64,000 bases of DNA, taken from Streptomyces sp. cg36 (GTDB taxonomy: Bacteria; Actinomycetota; Actinomycetes; Streptomycetales; Streptomycetaceae). This document shows, one piece after another, positions 52,915 through 62,594 of the stretch. Numbering within the stretch: position 1 is the stretch's first letter; each line of letters opens with the position of its first letter. Position numbers and translations under genes: made by a program. The notes beneath the pieces are model-generated. The model had not been told where the DNA came from and made no database searches. It was given only the letters and a program-made list of their open reading frames with translations. The stretch spans positions 1,116,001 through 1,180,000 of the forward strand of contig NZ_CP163520.1 in NCBI RefSeq assembly GCF_041080675.1. Direction: 5' to 3'.

Positions 52915-54468
52915 TCAGCCTCTCTCACGTTCGGCGTCCGGGACCGGGCGGATCGGCCCCGTCAGTTCGGTCTTGAGCACCTTTCCGTAGGAGTTCTTGG
53001 GCAGCGCGGGCACGAAGCGGTACGCGCGCGGTCGCTTGAACCGGCCCAGCTCGCCCAGGCAGTGGCCCTCCAGCTCGGCGGCGGTGACCGGGCAGCCGTC
53101 CACCGCCACCACGAAGGCGACCGGGAGTTCGCCCCACTCGGGGTCGGGGGCGCCCACCACCGCGGCCTCGGCGACCGCCGGATGGCGCAGCAGCGCCTCC
53201 TCCACCTCGCGCGGATAGATGTTGGAGCCCCCGGCGATGATCAGGTCCTTGGCCCGGTCGACCAGGGTGAGGTAGCCGTCGACGTCGAACCGGCCCAGGT
53301 CACCGGTGTGCAGCCAACCGCCGCGCAGGGCGCGGGCGGTGGCCCCGGGATCGTTCCAGTAGCCCGCCATCACCGTCTCGCCCCGCACCGTCACCTCGCC
53401 GGTGGTGCCGGGCGGCACCGGTACGCCGTCCGCGTCCACGATCCGCACCTCCACGCCGGTGCGCACCCGGCCCACGCTCGCCAGACGCCGTCCCAGCGCC
53501 TCGTCGTACGTGCCCGTGTGGTCCTCGGGGCGCAGATGGGTGATGGTGGCGGGCGTCTCGCCCTGGCCGTACCCCTGCCAGAGGCGCTCGGCCCCGAACC
53601 GGGCGACGGCCGCGCGCAGATCGGCCGTGTACATGGGCGCGCCGCCGTACAGGACGTGGTGGACCCGGTCGAGCAGCCCGTCCGGCAGCAGCGCCGGGTC
53701 CAGGAGGCGGCGCAGCATCGTGGGGACCGCGAAGAACACCGCGGGCCCGAACGCGCGCAGCGCCTCGTCGAGGGTGTGCGCGTCCACCACGCCGTCGCGG
53801 GGGAACACCTGGGGCCGCCCCCGGGCGACCGTGGCCAGCCCGAAGAGCCCGCCCGCGTGCGACAGGGGCGCGATGTGCAGGAAGGCGGCGTCGATGCCGG
53901 GCCCGATGTCGGTGAGGGCGCACTCGGTGGCCGCCGCCACATTGCGGTGGGTGAGGGTGGCGCCCTTGGGGCGGCCGGTGGTGCCGCTCGTGTAGAACAG
54001 CCAGGCGGGGTCGCCGGGCCGCACCTCGGCGGGCGGCCCGGCCGGGACCTGCCCGGCGCGGCGCACCAGCGTCTCCACGGTGGTCAGCACCGTGGCCCCG
54101 AGCCCCTGTTCGCGCAGCGCGCCCGCCAGTTCGCCGGTGGCCACGCACACCCGGGCCCCGCAGTCGTCGATCTGCTGGGCGAACTCCTTGGGGTGCAGCT
54201 GGGCGTTCATCGGCGTGGCCACCAGCCCGGCCCACCACACCCCGAACAGGACCTCCGGGTAGTACGGCGTGTTGCGCATCGCCAGCGCCACCCGGTCGCC
54301 CGGAGCCAGCCCGTAGGTGTGCCGCAGCGCGGCGCCCACCGCCCGGGCGCGCCCGGCCAGCTGCCGGTAGTCGCGCAGGACGGCGGCGCCCTCGCAGACC
54401 GCCGGGGCGTCCGGCCGCGCCCCGGCCGTGCGGTGCAGCAGGGCGGCGATGTTCGCGGAACCGGTCAT
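52915..54468 (-). CDS. Acyl-CoA ligase (AMP-forming)
   Basis: 517 residues of the ANL family. Motifs A3 YTSGTTGRPKGATLTH, A5 WQGYGQGETPAT, A7 GWLHTGDLG, A8 DLIIAGGSNIYPREVEE, A10 lysine in PKNSYGKVLK. No ACP or reductase follows. Typical of fatty- or aromatic-acid ligases; substrate not predicted. Its ATG overlaps the thiolase stop (ATGA), so translation is coupled. Confidence 0.94.
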   Translation of the reverse strand: MTGSANIAALLHRTAGARPDAPAVCEGAAVLRDYRQLAGRARAVGAALRHTYGLAPGDRVALAMRNTPYYPEVLFGVWWAGLVATPMNAQLHPKEFAQQIDDCGARVCVATGELAGALREQGLGATVLTTVETLVRRAGQVPAGPPAEVRPGDPAWLFYTSGTTGRPKGATLTHRNVAAATECALTDIGPGIDAAFLHIAPLSHAGGLFGLATVARGRPQVFPRDGVVDAHTLDEALRAFGPAVFFAVPTMLRRLLDPALLPDGLLDRVHHVLYGGAPMYTADLRAAVARFGAERLWQGYGQGETPATITHLRPEDHTGTYDEALGRRLASVGRVRTGVEVRIVDADGVPVPPGTTGEVTVRGETVMAGYWNDPGATARALRGGWLHTGDLGRFDVDGYLTLVDRAKDLIIAGGSNIYPREVEEALLRHPAVAEAAVVGAPDPEWGELPVAFVVAVDGCPVTAAELEGHCLGELGRFKRPRAYRFVPALPKNSYGKVLKTELTGPIRPVPDAERERG

Positions 54469-55703
54469 CGGTGCCTCCCCCGCGGCGCCTCCAGGACGAG
54501 TACGGCGGCAGCCGCCTCCTCGAAGCCCAGGAACCCGCCGCCGTTCTCCGCGAGCCCGATCCGGGCGTCCGGCACCTGCCGGGCGCCCGCCTCGCCGCGC
54601 AGCTGCGCGACCAGCTCGCCCACCTGCCCGATGCCGGTGGCGCCGACGGGGTGGCCGTTGCACTCCAGGCCGCCGGAGGTGTTCACCGGGAGCCGCCCGC
54701 CGAGCGCCGTCTCGCCGCGCTCGGCGGCGAGCGCGCCCTCGCCGGGCCCCACCAGCCGCAGCGCTTCGAGCTGGAGGACCTCTCCGACGGCGGTGGCGTC
54801 GTGCACTTCCGCGAGCGAGACGTCCCCGGGTCCGAGGCCCGCCCGCTCGTAGGCGCTGTCCGAGGCGCGCCGGGTGATCTGCCGTGCCTCGTCGCCCAGT
54901 TCGCGCCCGGTGCCGGAGGCGACCACGCTCGCCCGGATCCGTACGGCGCGGCGCGCGCCGAGCCGGCGCACCGCCGACGCCGAGCACACCAGGGCCGCCG
55001 CGGCGCCGTCTCCGATGGGCGCGCACATGGGGAGCGTCAGCGGGGCCGCGATCTCGCGCGCGGCCAGCACCTGCTCGACGGTGAGCGGATCGCGGTGGGT
55101 GGCGCGGGGGTTGAGCGCGGCGTGCCGCCGGTTCTTGACGGTGACGGCGGCGAGCCGCGCCGGGGTGCACTCGGGGTGGCGCCGCCGGTGGTCGGCGGCG
55201 AGCGCCGCGTACACGTCCATGAACACCGACCGCAGCCCGGGCGGGGCGGCGGCGGCCCCGGCGGCCTCCCGCAGCGCCTTGAGTTCGGCCTCCCAGCGGG
55301 CGACGTCGAGGCCCCCGTGGAACGCCTCGCGGGTGCGCTCCGCGTCGGCCCCGTACATCTTCTCGGCGCCCAGGGCGAGCGCCACGTCCATCTCGCCCGC
55401 GCGGACCGCCGTGGCCGCGAGGTGGACGGCGGTGGCACCGGAGGCGCAGGCGTTCTCCACGTTGAAGACCGGCACCCCGTCCAGCCCGCTCCCCCGCAAG
55501 GCCACCTGACCTCGTATCAGATGCTGTCCCTCCAGGGCCCCTTGGGTGGCGTTGGCGAAGAACACCCCGTCGATGGCGGACGGCCGCGCGCCCCCGTCGG
55601 CCAGGCACAGCGTCAGCGCCTCGGCCGCGAGCGCGCCGACCCCGAGCTCCGGGAACCTGCCGTACGGGGTGCGGCCCACGGCCAGGACGTATGCCTCGCT
55701 CAT
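54465..55703 (-). CDS. SCP2-type thiolase
   Basis: 412 residues. Catalytic Cys in NVENACASGATAVHLAA, HDATAVGEVLQLEAL and NTSGGLECNGHPVGATGIGQ with the conserved His; the C-terminus has AENGGGFLG in place of the CxG of biosynthetic thiolases, as in SCP2/PaaJ-distant types. Likely a degradative or condensing thiolase for branched or unusual acyl-CoA. Coupled by ATGA to both neighbours. Confidence 0.92.
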   Translation of the reverse strand: MSEAYVLAVGRTPYGRFPELGVGALAAEALTLCLADGGARPSAIDGVFFANATQGALEGQHLIRGQVALRGSGLDGVPVFNVENACASGATAVHLAATAVRAGEMDVALALGAEKMYGADAERTREAFHGGLDVARWEAELKALREAAGAAAAPPGLRSVFMDVYAALAADHRRRHPECTPARLAAVTVKNRRHAALNPRATHRDPLTVEQVLAAREIAAPLTLPMCAPIGDGAAAALVCSASAVRRLGARRAVRIRASVVASGTGRELGDEARQITRRASDSAYERAGLGPGDVSLAEVHDATAVGEVLQLEALRLVGPGEGALAAERGETALGGRLPVNTSGGLECNGHPVGATGIGQVGELVAQLRGEAGARQVPDARIGLAENGGGFLGFEEAAAAVLVLEAPRGRHR

Positions 55704-56698
55704 GCGCGGTCGGCGGCGGGCGCGGGGATGCGCACGGTGTTGCGCAGCACGCCGATCCGGTCGACCTCCAGCTCCACCACGTCCCCGTCCTTGAGGGAGC
55801 GGGCCAGGTCGAAGCCGGTGCCGGAGGGGACGGTGCCGGAGCCGATGACGTCTCCCGCGTGCACCGCCCGGTCCCGGCTGAGCTGGACGATCGCGTCCTC
55901 GAAGCTGTGGTGCATCCCGTCGGTGGCGCCGCGCGACCACTCCTCGCCGTTGACCCGGGCGGTCATGGTCAGGGCGTACGGGTCGGTCAGCTCGTCCCGG
56001 GTGACGATGCACGGGCCCAGCGTGTTGGACCCGGCGAAGTCCTTGCCCTCGCACGGCCCGACACCGGCCCGCATCAACTGGACCTGGAGGTCGCGCGCGC
56101 TCCAGTCGTTGAAGACGGTGTAGCCGAAGACGTGCTCCCCCGCCGCGCCCGGCTTCACCTCCCGGCCGCCGCGGCCCACCACGGCCGCGAACTCCAGCTC
56201 GTAGTCGAGCTCCTGCGCCCCGGCCGGTGCCGTGATCACGTCCTCGGGGCCGCTGACCGAGAGGTGGTCGGCCGTGTAGTACATGACCCGCTCGCGGAAG
56301 AGCGGGTTGAGGTCGAACCGGCCGCTCGCCATCAAGCGCTCGAACTCGCCCTCGGGGTCCTCGGAGGCCGCCGCCTGGCGGCGGGCCAACTCACGTAATC
56401 CGGACTCCAGATGGGCGATGAACAGGCCGCAGTCCCGCAGCCGGGCCGGGCGGGGCAGGGGCGCCCGCAGCCGCACGGCGTCACGGGTGAGCAGGCTGTG
56501 GCCGGGGCGGCGCGCACACAGCTCGCGGGCCCGGTCGAGGCCGCGCTCGCCGGAGTCGATCAGGGCGCGCATCGAGTCGAAGGCCGTGTCGTCGGGGTCG
56601 GCCGAGTTGAGGTCGAGCACAGTGGCGTCGCCGTCCAGCAGCGCGCCGACGCACTGCCGTCCGGGCGTCGACTTCCGTTCGAAGGTGACCAGGCGCAT
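55700..56698 (-). CDS. Fumarylacetoacetate hydrolase family protein
   Basis: 332 residues. MRLVTFERKSTPGRQCVGAL starts the N-domain. Metal ligands: ELDYELEFAAVVG (ExE) and FNDWSARDLQ (Asp). FAGSNTLGPCIVTRDEL and GDVIGSGTVPSGTGFDLA complete the fold. It cleaves or decarboxylates acylpyruvate/beta-keto-like acids. First gene of the operon; ATG 56698, upstream extension rejected. Operon regulated by the divergent TetR gene, judged by the inverted repeats at 56786-56813. Confidence 0.93.
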   Translation of the reverse strand: MRLVTFERKSTPGRQCVGALLDGDATVLDLNSADPDDTAFDSMRALIDSGERGLDRARELCARRPGHSLLTRDAVRLRAPLPRPARLRDCGLFIAHLESGLRELARRQAAASEDPEGEFERLMASGRFDLNPLFRERVMYYTADHLSVSGPEDVITAPAGAQELDYELEFAAVVGRGGREVKPGAAGEHVFGYTVFNDWSARDLQVQLMRAGVGPCEGKDFAGSNTLGPCIVTRDELTDPYALTMTARVNGEEWSRGATDGMHHSFEDAIVQLSRDRAVHAGDVIGSGTVPSGTGFDLARSLKDGDVVELEVDRIGVLRNTVRIPAPAADRA

Positions 56699-56785
56699 GA
56701 CGTCTCCCCATCGTGACGAGGTGTGGGCCGAAGCAGCGCGGTGCGCGGTGGCCGAGGCGCACCGGGGTGGCCATCCAGCCAAAAC

Positions 56786-56813
56786 TGGACGCCCGTCCAA
56801 TCGTTGGACGTCC
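56786..56813. promoter_or_regulatory. TetR operator-like inverted repeats
   Basis: TGGAC-GCCC-GTCCA (56786-56799), perfect 5-4-5, and GGACGTCC (56806-56813), both sharing GGACG. They lie between the FAH-family gene (start 56698) and the TetR gene (start 56919). Confidence 0.6.
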
Positions 56814-56918
56814 GACATAGACCGTCAAGGGCCCGGACATGATCGGTGTTTCCGGCCACCCGCGCCCCGACGGCCGTACGCCCTGGGGCGGTTGGGTGCC
56901 GTGTGGAAGAATCCCCGT

Positions 56919-57536
56919 ATGGCCGGTCGACGTGAGGAGTCCGCGCGGGAGAGCCGCCGCCGTCTGCTGGAGGCGGCCACCGAGCTGGTCGCCCGGGCGG
57001 GCCCGCGCGCCGCGTCCGTGCAGGCGGTGGCCGACCGGGCGGGCATCAGCCGGGGCTCGGTCGCCTGGCACTTCGGCTCCAAGGACGGGCTGATCGTCGA
57101 GGTCATCGAGCAGGCGTTCGGTGCGGCGGAGGAGGAGTACCGCCGACGGCTGCCCGCGTCCGGCCCGCTCTCCTTCGGCCTGCTCGTGGACGCGCACCTG
57201 GCGGTGATGGACGCGCCCTGCGGCCGGGTGTTCGCGACGGTGCTGCCCGAGGTGCTGCGCGACGCGGGGCCGCTGCGGGACGCCTACGTCCGGGGGTACG
57301 AGCAGACCCGCCGGGTCTGGGTCGGCTATCTGGAGCGGATCGCGGCGGCGGCCCCGGGCCTGCCGGACGCCAAGAGCCTGGCGTCGATCGTGTTCGGCAG
57401 CGGCATCGGTGTGCACACCCTGCACCACCTCGACGGCCTGGTGGACCGCGAGGGGGCGTTCGCCGCCCTCAAGCAGCTGTTCGCCCTGGCGACGGCCCGG
57501 GCGGGCGCGGAGCCGGGGGGCGCGGCCGGGGCGTGA
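56919..57536 (+). CDS. TetR-family transcriptional regulator
   Basis: 205 residues. HTH region about 11-55: ESRRRLLEAATELVARAGPR, SVQAVADRAGISRGSVAWHF, KDGLIVEVIEQAF. The ligand domain is all-helical with FATVLPEVLRDAGPLRDAYV. ATG 56919 has GGAAG upstream. Divergent from the FAH-thiolase-ligase-cyclase operon across two operator-like repeats, so the likely local repressor, relieved by an acyl-CoA or the pathway product. Confidence 0.9.
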   Translation: MAGRREESARESRRRLLEAATELVARAGPRAASVQAVADRAGISRGSVAWHFGSKDGLIVEVIEQAFGAAEEEYRRRLPASGPLSFGLLVDAHLAVMDAPCGRVFATVLPEVLRDAGPLRDAYVRGYEQTRRVWVGYLERIAAAAPGLPDAKSLASIVFGSGIGVHTLHHLDGLVDREGAFAALKQLFALATARAGAEPGGAAGA

Positions 57537-57591
57537 GGCGGGGCGTGGAGCCGGGGGCGGGGCCGGTGCCGGGAGGTCCGGCCGCCGCCGT

Positions 57592-57620
57592 TTGACCGGT
57601 CCGGCCGCAGGCATGATAGT
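57592..57620 (+). promoter_or_regulatory. Promoter of the TPR-like membrane protein
   Basis: TTGACC (57592-57597), 17-base spacer, GATAGT (57615-57620): close to the Streptomyces vegetative pattern. Transcription would start near 57627, so the ribosome site at 57666-57670 fits ATG 57680 better than ATG 57635. Confidence 0.65.
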
Positions 57621-57679
57621 TGCACACTGAACGGATGTGGCGCCCGAACCGCTCGGGGCATCCGCAGGGGTGGGGAAGC

Positions 57680-58975
57680 ATGCAGGCCAAGGGGCAGGAG
57701 AAGAGCTCGGCGCGCCCGGAGCCGGAAGCCGGGACGCCGCCGCAGGCGGACACCGGGGTGCGGGCCGGGGCCGACGCCGAGACGGCGGCGGAGGCGCCCT
57801 CCGCGACCGGGGCGGCCTCTGCGGCACAGGCGGTCTCCGTGGCTGAAGCGGGCTCCGCCGACGAGGCGGTCTCCGCCGCCGGCACACCCTCCGCGACAGG
57901 GGCGCTCGCCACTGCCCACGTGGCCCCTGCGGCCCGCGCGGCCTCCGCCGCCGATGCCGTCTCCGCCGCTGAAGCGGCCTCCCCTGCCGAGGCCGCGGCT
58001 CTGGCCTGGGCCGCCACCGAGGTTGCCGCCCAGGCGGTCTCCGCCGCCGACGCGGCCCCCGCCACCGAGGCCGAGGCCCTGGCACGGGCCGCCTCCGAGG
58101 CGGAGGAGCTGCTGCGCGACGGACGGCTGACCGAGGCCCGGCGGCGCACCGAGCGCGCGCTCTTCACCCACGGCCCCCACCCCCGCCTCTACGCCGTGCT
58201 GGGCCGGGCCCACGCCGCCGAGGGTGACGACGGCCACGACGAGCGCGCCGAGGCGGCCTTCCGGGACGGTCTGGACGCCTTCCCGCAGGACGTCGGGCTG
58301 CTCTCCGCGTACGCCGACCTGTGCCTCGGCGCCGACCCCCTGGAGCAGCCCGACCGCCGTCGCCGGGTCCCCGAACTGGTCGCGCGGATAAGCCGGTTGG
58401 CCCCGGGTTCGCCCCAGGCCCGGCATGCCGAGCGGTGCGCCGGGGACGAGGCCGTACCCACCGCGGCCCAGATGCAGCGGCACGACGCCCGGCTGCTCCT
58501 GAAGCTCTCCCCCACCGCGCGCACGGCCGCGGCCCGGGCCCGCCGGCAGGCCGCCGCACGGCCCGGGGACGAGCGCCTCGCGGTGCTCGCCGAGACCCTT
58601 GAGGCGCTGGCCCGGCCGGGCCGGGCCGCGCTGCGCCCCCTGATCGCCCACCCCCGGGCGGGCGCGCCGGTGGTCCTGGCCGGGTACGCGGCCGTCCTCC
58701 TCGCCGTGGCCGCGCTCCACCTGCCCGGCTGGTCCGGATGCGCCGCCGCGCTCCCCCTCGTGCCGCCGCTCGCCCTGCACCGGGTGCTGCGCGGCGCCCG
58801 GCGGCGGGCCGCCTCGCGCCCGGCGCACACCCCCGCCGAGGCACCCCGGGACCCGTCGTTCCCGGTGCTGCCGCCCGTACCCGCGCACACCCGCCGCGAG
58901 CGGGTCGCCGGGGTGCTCGCGTTGGTCGCGGCGGTGGCGGTGGCGGGTTCCGTGATGTGGTCGCGGGTCCGGTAG
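57680..58975 (+). CDS. TPR-like membrane protein with Ala-rich N-terminus
   Basis: 431 residues. The first about 140 are an Ala/Glu/Ser-rich repeat region (EAASAADAVSAAEAASPAEA-like). The middle has TPR-like helices (EAEELLRDGRLTEARRRTER, LYAVLGRAHAAEGDDGHDER, AAFRDGLDAFPQDVGLLSAY). The C-terminus has two hydrophobic segments, GAPVVLAGYAAVLLAVAAL and ERVAGVLALVAAVAVAGSVM. Preceded by a good promoter. Possibly a scaffold at the membrane; function unknown. AGGGG at 57666-57670. Confidence 0.7.
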   Translation: MQAKGQEKSSARPEPEAGTPPQADTGVRAGADAETAAEAPSATGAASAAQAVSVAEAGSADEAVSAAGTPSATGALATAHVAPAARAASAADAVSAAEAASPAEAAALAWAATEVAAQAVSAADAAPATEAEALARAASEAEELLRDGRLTEARRRTERALFTHGPHPRLYAVLGRAHAAEGDDGHDERAEAAFRDGLDAFPQDVGLLSAYADLCLGADPLEQPDRRRRVPELVARISRLAPGSPQARHAERCAGDEAVPTAAQMQRHDARLLLKLSPTARTAAARARRQAAARPGDERLAVLAETLEALARPGRAALRPLIAHPRAGAPVVLAGYAAVLLAVAALHLPGWSGCAAALPLVPPLALHRVLRGARRRAASRPAHTPAEAPRDPSFPVLPPVPAHTRRERVAGVLALVAAVAVAGSVMWSRVR

Positions 58976-59317
58976 CTGAACCAGCTTCGCCGAAGGTCGG
59001 ACGCGTTCGGGCATCGACGGCCCGCGGTGAGACATCGACCGATCGGACGGGGTCCGCGCTCCCGACCCCAGCCGTACTTCTCCGCACCTCCTCCCCCATC
59101 CTTCACACGCCGCCCCGGCGCGCGCTCCGGGGCGCCCGATCGGGGACGCTCACTTTTGGCCATGCCGTCGGGCACCGATGTGATCAACTCACGCCCACGT
59201 CAGGCTGATTGGATCACTCCGCTTAGCTGGGGCATCGCTGGTCACACCCCCTGCGCAGGGGTGATCAACAGCCGATCGATCCCGTCTCAAAGCTGAGCAC
59301 AAATTGCACACATCCCC

Positions 59318-59346
59318 TCTACATACGGCGTTCGATGGTCTAGAGT
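59318..59346 (+). promoter_or_regulatory. Possible promoter of the exopolysaccharide operon
   Basis: TCTACA (59318-59323), 17 bases, TAGAGT (59341-59346). Four of six positions match TTGACA; the -10 hexamer fits TANNNT well. Confidence 0.45.
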
Positions 59347-59479
59347 CCGAGCCCAGCCGCTCAGCTACGAGGCAACCAGAGAACGATCTACAGATCCGGC
59401 GCCGGGTACAGCCGCAAGTCGCGTCCCGGCGCAGGACGTGAGGAAGTGATCAATTCCTGGAGCCCGAAGGCGGGCCCGG

Positions 59480-59518
59480 GTGCGGGGAGCACCCGAGGTC
59501 GCGCCGGGTTCCCCGCAC
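59480..59518 (+). terminator. Leader hairpin of the exopolysaccharide operon
   Basis: GTGCGGGGA (59480-59488) pairs with TCCCCGCAC (59510-59518), and inside it ACCCG with CGGGT, loop of nine. As it lies between the promoter and the first gene, it may be an attenuator. Confidence 0.5.
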
Positions 59519-59671
59519 TTCGACCATCCGACCGGTGCCCGCGGAGCCGCTGCCACCTGGCCGGATCGTTCAACTAGCACTGAATAGCCGGGATGTGACG
59601 CGCGGGGGGCGTGCACGTCCCGAGGGAGAAACCGGGCGGGGGGCGGGGGCCTCCCGAAGGGGGGAGGAACA

Positions 59672-61195
59672 GTGTTGGGCGAACACGTGGAACAACCGGC
59701 GACCTGGGGGGGTCCCGTGCAACAGGGAGGAGTGGCCAGCCCGTTTCCACCGACGCGAAGACCGCCTGCGAACGGCACGCTCGGCCAGTCCGCGAACGAC
59801 TGGGAACAGCGCTACCGCCGGGCCGTGATCACCAGCGACACCCTGGCCACCGCCTTGGTCGTCCTGTCGATCGGCAACTTCTTCGGGGCCCGCGACGCCG
59901 CCAACTGGCATGAGAAGTGGGGCATCCTCACCTTCGGCACCGAACTGCTGGTGCTGGCGACCCTGACGGTGAGCCGGGCGTGGGCGCCCGCCGTACTCGG
60001 CCAGGGCGCCGAGGAGTTCCGCCGGCTCGGCCGCGCGCTGTTCACCGCGGCCGTCGTGCTGGCGCTCGGCGGGATCGCCCTGACCTCGCGCAACATCAAG
60101 CTCTGGATCTTCGTCGCGATCCCCGCGATCGGGCTCACCACGATGACCGCGCGCTACCTCCTGCGGCTGCGGCTGCACCGGCAGCGCAAGGAGGGCCACT
60201 GCCTGCGCCCGGTCCTCGCCGCCGGAAGCCCGGCCACCGTACGCGACCTGATCACCCGCACCCGCAAGTTCCCGCACCTCGGCTGGCGGGTGGACGCCGT
60301 GTGCACCACGGACGGCCCCCGGCTCGACGGCGAGGAGCTGGACGGTGTGCCGGTCGTCGGCCAACTGGCCGACGTCGCGGGCCACGTCCGCCGCGACCGC
60401 TACCGGGTCGTGGCGGTCACCCCGGACCCGCACTGGTCACCGGACCGGCTCCAGCGGCTGGCCTGGAACCTGGAGGGCAGCGACGCCGAGATGGTCGTGG
60501 CACCCGTGCTGATGGAGGTGGCGGGCCCCCGGCTGCACGTGGACGCGGTGCTCGGGATCCCGCTGCTGCGGGTCAGCATGCCGACGTTCACCGGTGGCCG
60601 CCGGGCGGTCAAGGGGGTCGTCGACCGGCTGGGCTCCGCGCTCCTGATCGTGCTGTTCGCGCCGCTGATGCTGCTCGTGGGGCTGCTGGTGCTGGCGGAC
60701 AGCCGGGGCGGCGCGTTCTACCGCCAGCGCCGAGTGGGCAAGGACGGGCGGGAGTTCACCATCCTCAAGTTCCGCACCATGGTCGCGGGAGCCGACCGGG
60801 CGCGCGCCGAGCTGGCCGACCTCAACGAGGGCGCCGGTCTGCTGTTCAAGCTCCGCCGCGACCCCCGGGTGACCCGGGTGGGGGCGGTGCTGCGCCGGTA
60901 CTCGATCGACGAGCTCCCGCAGCTGTTCAACGTACTGACCGGGTCGATGTCGCTCGTCGGCCCGCGCCCCCCGCTGCCGGAGGAGTCCGCCGCGTACGGC
61001 CCGGACATCCGGCGGCGGCTGCTGGTCAAGCCCGGCCTCACCGGTCTGTGGCAGATCAGCGGACGCAGCGACCTGCCGTGGGAGGAGGCGGTCCGCCTCG
61101 ACCTGCGGTACGTGGAGGACTGGTCGCTCGCCCTGGACACGGTGATCCTGTGGAAGACACTGCGTGCGGTGCTCTACGGGCAGGGGGCCTACTGA
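59672..61195 (+). CDS. Exopolysaccharide undecaprenyl-phosphate sugar-phosphate transferase
   Basis: 507 residues. About four transmembrane helices in the first third (ITSDTLATALVVLSIGNFF, KWGILTFGTELLVLATLTV, ALFTAAVVLALGGIALTS, LWIFVAIPAIGLTTM), a CoA-binding-like domain, a fifth helix (LIVLFAPLMLLVGLLVLAD), and a C-terminal bacterial sugar-transferase domain: FTILKFRTMV, LRRYSIDELPQLFNVLTGSM, VKPGLTGLWQISGRSDLPWE. It transfers sugar-1-phosphate to the lipid carrier, the first step of polymer assembly (WbaP/WcaJ type). GTG 59672 has GGAGG 4 bases upstream, TTG 59675 is an alternative. Confidence 0.93.
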   Translation: MLGEHVEQPATWGGPVQQGGVASPFPPTRRPPANGTLGQSANDWEQRYRRAVITSDTLATALVVLSIGNFFGARDAANWHEKWGILTFGTELLVLATLTVSRAWAPAVLGQGAEEFRRLGRALFTAAVVLALGGIALTSRNIKLWIFVAIPAIGLTTMTARYLLRLRLHRQRKEGHCLRPVLAAGSPATVRDLITRTRKFPHLGWRVDAVCTTDGPRLDGEELDGVPVVGQLADVAGHVRRDRYRVVAVTPDPHWSPDRLQRLAWNLEGSDAEMVVAPVLMEVAGPRLHVDAVLGIPLLRVSMPTFTGGRRAVKGVVDRLGSALLIVLFAPLMLLVGLLVLADSRGGAFYRQRRVGKDGREFTILKFRTMVAGADRARAELADLNEGAGLLFKLRRDPRVTRVGAVLRRYSIDELPQLFNVLTGSMSLVGPRPPLPEESAAYGPDIRRRLLVKPGLTGLWQISGRSDLPWEEAVRLDLRYVEDWSLALDTVILWKTLRAVLYGQGAY

Positions 61196-61277
61196 TGCGC
61201 GGGGGACGGCGGTTCACCGGTCCCGTGAACGTGTGGAGCGCAGGCCGCCGGGGTCTGCCCGGGGGGAGGGACGGGTC

Positions 61278-62583
<1,306 letters not shown>

Positions 62584-62594
<11 letters not shown>

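Larger units (their letters stand above)
58976..59671. other. Gene-free region: leader and promoter of the exopolysaccharide operon
   Basis: About 700 bases with no supported gene. Contents: GTGATCAAC at 59180 and 59261, and GTGATCAAT at 59446; a perfect 14-bp palindrome CCCCTGCGCAGGGG at 59248-59261; a promoter-like pair at 59318-59346; and a strong hairpin at 59480-59518. The leader from the presumed start site near 59353 to the GTG at 59672 would be about 320 bases, long enough for a regulatory RNA, but I recognise no known riboswitch. Confidence 0.6.

Noticed and set aside
58976..59671. Known riboswitch (for example c-di-AMP or cobalamin)
   Set aside because: I found a strong hairpin and repeats but none of the conserved sequence boxes of those classes.
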